Shown here: one piece after another, positions 6,862-8,037 of the stretch
How positions within the stretch are numbered: the stretch's first letter is position 1
Layout: every line of letters starts with the position of its first letter
Made by a program: the position numbers and the translations under genes
NCBI GenBank assembly: GCA_947174955.1
Contig: CAMWKX010000050.1
Location: 1 to 8,037 of the forward strand
From: an uncultured Clostridia bacterium
Lineage (GTDB): Bacteria > Bacillota > Clostridia > Christensenellales > Borkfalkiaceae
Length of the DNA stretch: 8,037 bases
Reading direction: 5' to 3'
Notes under the pieces: generated by a model
The model's database searches: none
Seen by the model: only the letters and a program-made list of their open reading frames with translations
What the model was told of the DNA's origin: nothing

Positions 6862-7380
6862 ATGCAGACGATAGGCGAAAAGATAAAAAAGCTGCGCAAG
6901 CAAAAAGGCGTATCGCAGGAAGAAACGGCGTTCGAGCTGGGCGTAACCCGCCAAACGGTAAGCAAGTGGGAGAGCGGGGCAATGCAGCCCAATGCCGAGA
7001 GCATAAGAATGCTCAGCGATTATTTTGCCGTTTCCCCCGTATACTTTTTCGGCGGCGAGCAAGCCGTAGCGGAAACGGAAATAAGTCAGGCCGTGACCGA
7101 ACCTGCGCACGCGCCCGCGTTCGCGCTTGCACCCGCAAAGGACAAAAAGAGAGCGTTTATAATCTGTCTTTTTCTGCTTATCGTAAGCGTAATCGTATTT
7201 ACCCTCTTTATGCTTGGCGCCATTGGCTACGGTGTATCCTATTTTACTACGAACAGGGGTTATTATACGGTGATAAATCCCGAGGTAAAACCGATTTTTA
7301 TCTCTTGCCTCATAGGCAGTATAATTTCGTTCGGAGCAATAACAGGCTTGGTTGTAGCGCTGATAAATTTAAGAAAGTAA
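6862..7380 (+). CDS. Membrane-anchored XRE-family transcriptional regulator
   Basis: A 172-residue protein with an N-terminal XRE/Cro helix-turn-helix domain (about 1-65; recognition unit SQEETAFELGVTRQTVSKW at 18-36). A flexible Ala/Pro/Glu-rich linker follows (about 66-93), then a basic KDKKR stop and two membrane helices (about 98-124 and 145-168) joined by a short outward loop rich in Tyr and Thr. The DNA-binding part would be cytoplasmic and tethered to the membrane, so it could report an envelope or membrane state. The ATG has AAAGG at 6851-6855 with six-base spacing. The gene begins 14 bases after the hydrogenase stop and shares its promoter; a strong terminator ends the unit. Regulation of the hydrogenase or of itself is inference from position. 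The HTH call is firm and the ligand or signal is unknown. Confidence 0.92.
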   Translation: MQTIGEKIKKLRKQKGVSQEETAFELGVTRQTVSKWESGAMQPNAESIRMLSDYFAVSPVYFFGGEQAVAETEISQAVTEPAHAPAFALAPAKDKKRAFIICLFLLIVSVIVFTLFMLGAIGYGVSYFTTNRGYYTVINPEVKPIFISCLIGSIISFGAITGLVVALINLRK

Positions 7381-7383
7381 TTT

Positions 7384-7414
7384 AAAAAGGCGGCGCAAAT
7401 GCGCCGCCTTTTTT
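7384..7414 (+). terminator. Intrinsic terminator after the hydrogenase/XRE unit
   Basis: A perfect GC-rich stem GGCGGCGC/GCGCCGCC (7389-7396 with 7401-7408) closes an AAAT loop and runs straight into six Ts (7409-7414). The A-run before it extends the stem and also gives a U-tract in the other direction. It begins three bases after the XRE stop codon. Confidence 0.93.
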
Positions 7415-7438
7415 ATAATGCAAATAAGCATTTGCGCC
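7392..7438. repeat. 11-bp inverted repeat overlapping the terminator
   Basis: GGCGCAAATGC at 7392-7402 is an exact reverse complement of GCATTTGCGCC at 7428-7438, with a 25-base AT-rich spacer. The left arm takes part of the left terminator arm, the loop and the first bases of the right arm, so the two hairpins exclude each other. This could be a switch, or a second nested transcription-end structure for the opposite strand. Confidence 0.6.
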
Positions 7439-7477
7439 AATGTAAATAAAAGGTGACAGACATTTTTTGCGTTGAAA

Positions 7478-7486
7478 TGCTAAAAT
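7478..7486 (+). promoter_or_regulatory. Possible extended -10 promoter for the lipoprotein gene
   Basis: TGCTAAAAT at 7478-7486 is an extended -10 (TGN plus TAAAAT). No good -35 lies at 17 bases; GTGACA at 7453-7458 is too far (22 bases). Transcription would begin near 7493 and give a leader of about 25 bases. The gene follows a strong terminator, so it needs its own promoter somewhere in this interval. Confidence 0.45.
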
Positions 7487-7517
7487 TATCGAAGTTTTAA
7501 TTCAGGAGATATGTAAA

Positions 7518-8037
7518 ATGAAAAAGGCGAAAATTTTATTGGCAACTGCGGCTGTGGCAACCGCAATCACTTGCGCGTTTGGCGTAACCGCCTGCAACAA
7601 GGGCGGCAATTCGGGCAGTACCGGCGGTACAGGCGGCGACCATAACAATAGTCAGATAACCGAAATATACGCGCTTTACACCGCAAACGCACAGGCAAAC
7701 GGCGAAACCGCTTTGACTTACGAAGCTTGGCTCGAAAGCATAAAGGGCGCAACGGGTGCAACGGGCGCGACGGGCAAGTCCGCATACGATATTGCTTTGG
7801 AAAACGGCTTCGAAGGGACTGTAACCGAATGGCTCGAAAGCCTTAAAGGCGAAAAGGGTGACAAGGGCGATAAAGGCGACGACGGAGAAAGCGGCAGCAT
7901 AGGCGTGGACGGCGTTGGCATAGAGGGCGTTTACGAAACTTCCGAAGGGTTAATGGTCAAGTACACCGACGGTTCCGTTAAACCCGTTCAGAACGGCGGC
8001 GCAAATAATCCTCTGTTAAACGTAGGCGTAAATAAAG
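7518..8037 (+). CDS. Lipoprotein with collagen-like Gly-X-Y stretches (partial, runs off right edge)
   Basis: The frame is open from ATG 7518 for 173 codons to the window end, so the C-terminus is missing. Residues 1-25 form a lipoprotein signal peptide: MKKAK, a hydrophobic core, and a VTAC lipobox with Cys26 as the lipidation site. A Gly/Ser/Thr-rich linker follows (28-45). Then come two related units, each a helix-like segment ending in a Trp motif (AWLESIKG at 70-77; EWLESLKG at 104-111) and continuing into Gly-X-Y triplets (GATGATGATGK, 77-87; GEKGDKGDKGDDGESGSIG, 111-129). A region with VYETSEGLMVKYTDGSVKP follows (138-156). The protein should be anchored outside the cell membrane and may form a trimeric stalk displaying a domain beyond the window. 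The ribosome site is AGGAG at 7504-7508, nine bases from this ATG. An ATG-TAA start-stop at 7511-7516 lies between them and was not chosen. Confidence 0.88.
   Translation, partial: MKKAKILLATAAVATAITCAFGVTACNKGGNSGSTGGTGGDHNNSQITEIYALYTANAQANGETALTYEAWLESIKGATGATGATGKSAYDIALENGFEGTVTEWLESLKGEKGDKGDKGDDGESGSIGVDGVGIEGVYETSEGLMVKYTDGSVKPVQNGGANNPLLNVGVNK

Noticed and set aside
7441..7517. Possible riboswitch or structured leader before the lipoprotein gene
   Set aside because: The leader from the likely transcription start is only about 25 bases, with no conserved aptamer-like helices.
7718..7921. Leftward Pro/Ser-rich repeat frame over the lipoprotein
   Set aside because: The apparent repeats are only the reverse complement of the Gly-X-Y codons; the forward frame has the signal peptide, lipobox and ribosome site.

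Overview
The window looks like the chromosome of an anaerobic Gram-positive (Clostridia/Firmicutes-type) bacterium with a roughly balanced base composition, quite possibly an uncultured gut lineage. The signs are sigma-A-type promoters, AGGAG/GAGG ribosome sites, one TTG start, a lipoprotein signal peptide, intrinsic terminators and a group B-type [FeFe] hydrogenase. No species call is possible from sequence reading alone. There is no tRNA, rRNA, CRISPR array, transposase, integrase or phage structural gene, and no gene-free stretch longer than 300 bases.

Layout from left to right. (1) The start of a small leftward membrane protein with a Lys/Glu/Pro-rich tail runs off the left edge. (2) Diverging from it is a DeoC-fold (deoxyribose-phosphate aldolase family) gene in which the Schiff-base lysine and several other active-site positions appear replaced. 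(3) A hairpin that can work in both directions separates it from a leftward Dda/RecD-like SF1B helicase, which has a LexA-box-like sequence just upstream of its start. (4) A strong promoter drives a rightward, overlapping three-gene set of integral membrane proteins: an O-antigen ligase/polymerase-family protein, a YhhN/TMEM86-like protein and a DUF1461 (TIGR01906-type) protein. (5) A near-consensus promoter whose -35 overlaps the DUF1461 stop codon drives a 505-residue [FeFe] hydrogenase with a 16-cysteine ferredoxin-like N-terminal region. A membrane-anchored XRE regulator follows 14 bases later and a strong terminator ends the unit. (6) A lipoprotein with collagen-like Gly-X-Y stretches and a repeated Trp-containing spacer motif begins near the right end and is cut by the window edge.

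How they may work together: the membrane trio probably serves envelope glycopolymer or lipid biology, though only the first gene has a clear family role. The hydrogenase probably disposes of fermentative reducing equivalents as H2 and may be controlled by, or signal through, the membrane XRE protein made from the same transcript. The other genes look like independent units. I see no clear multi-gene defence or mobile system. The most unusual items are the apparently active-site-deficient aldolase, the hydrogenase/membrane-regulator pair and the collagen-like lipoprotein.
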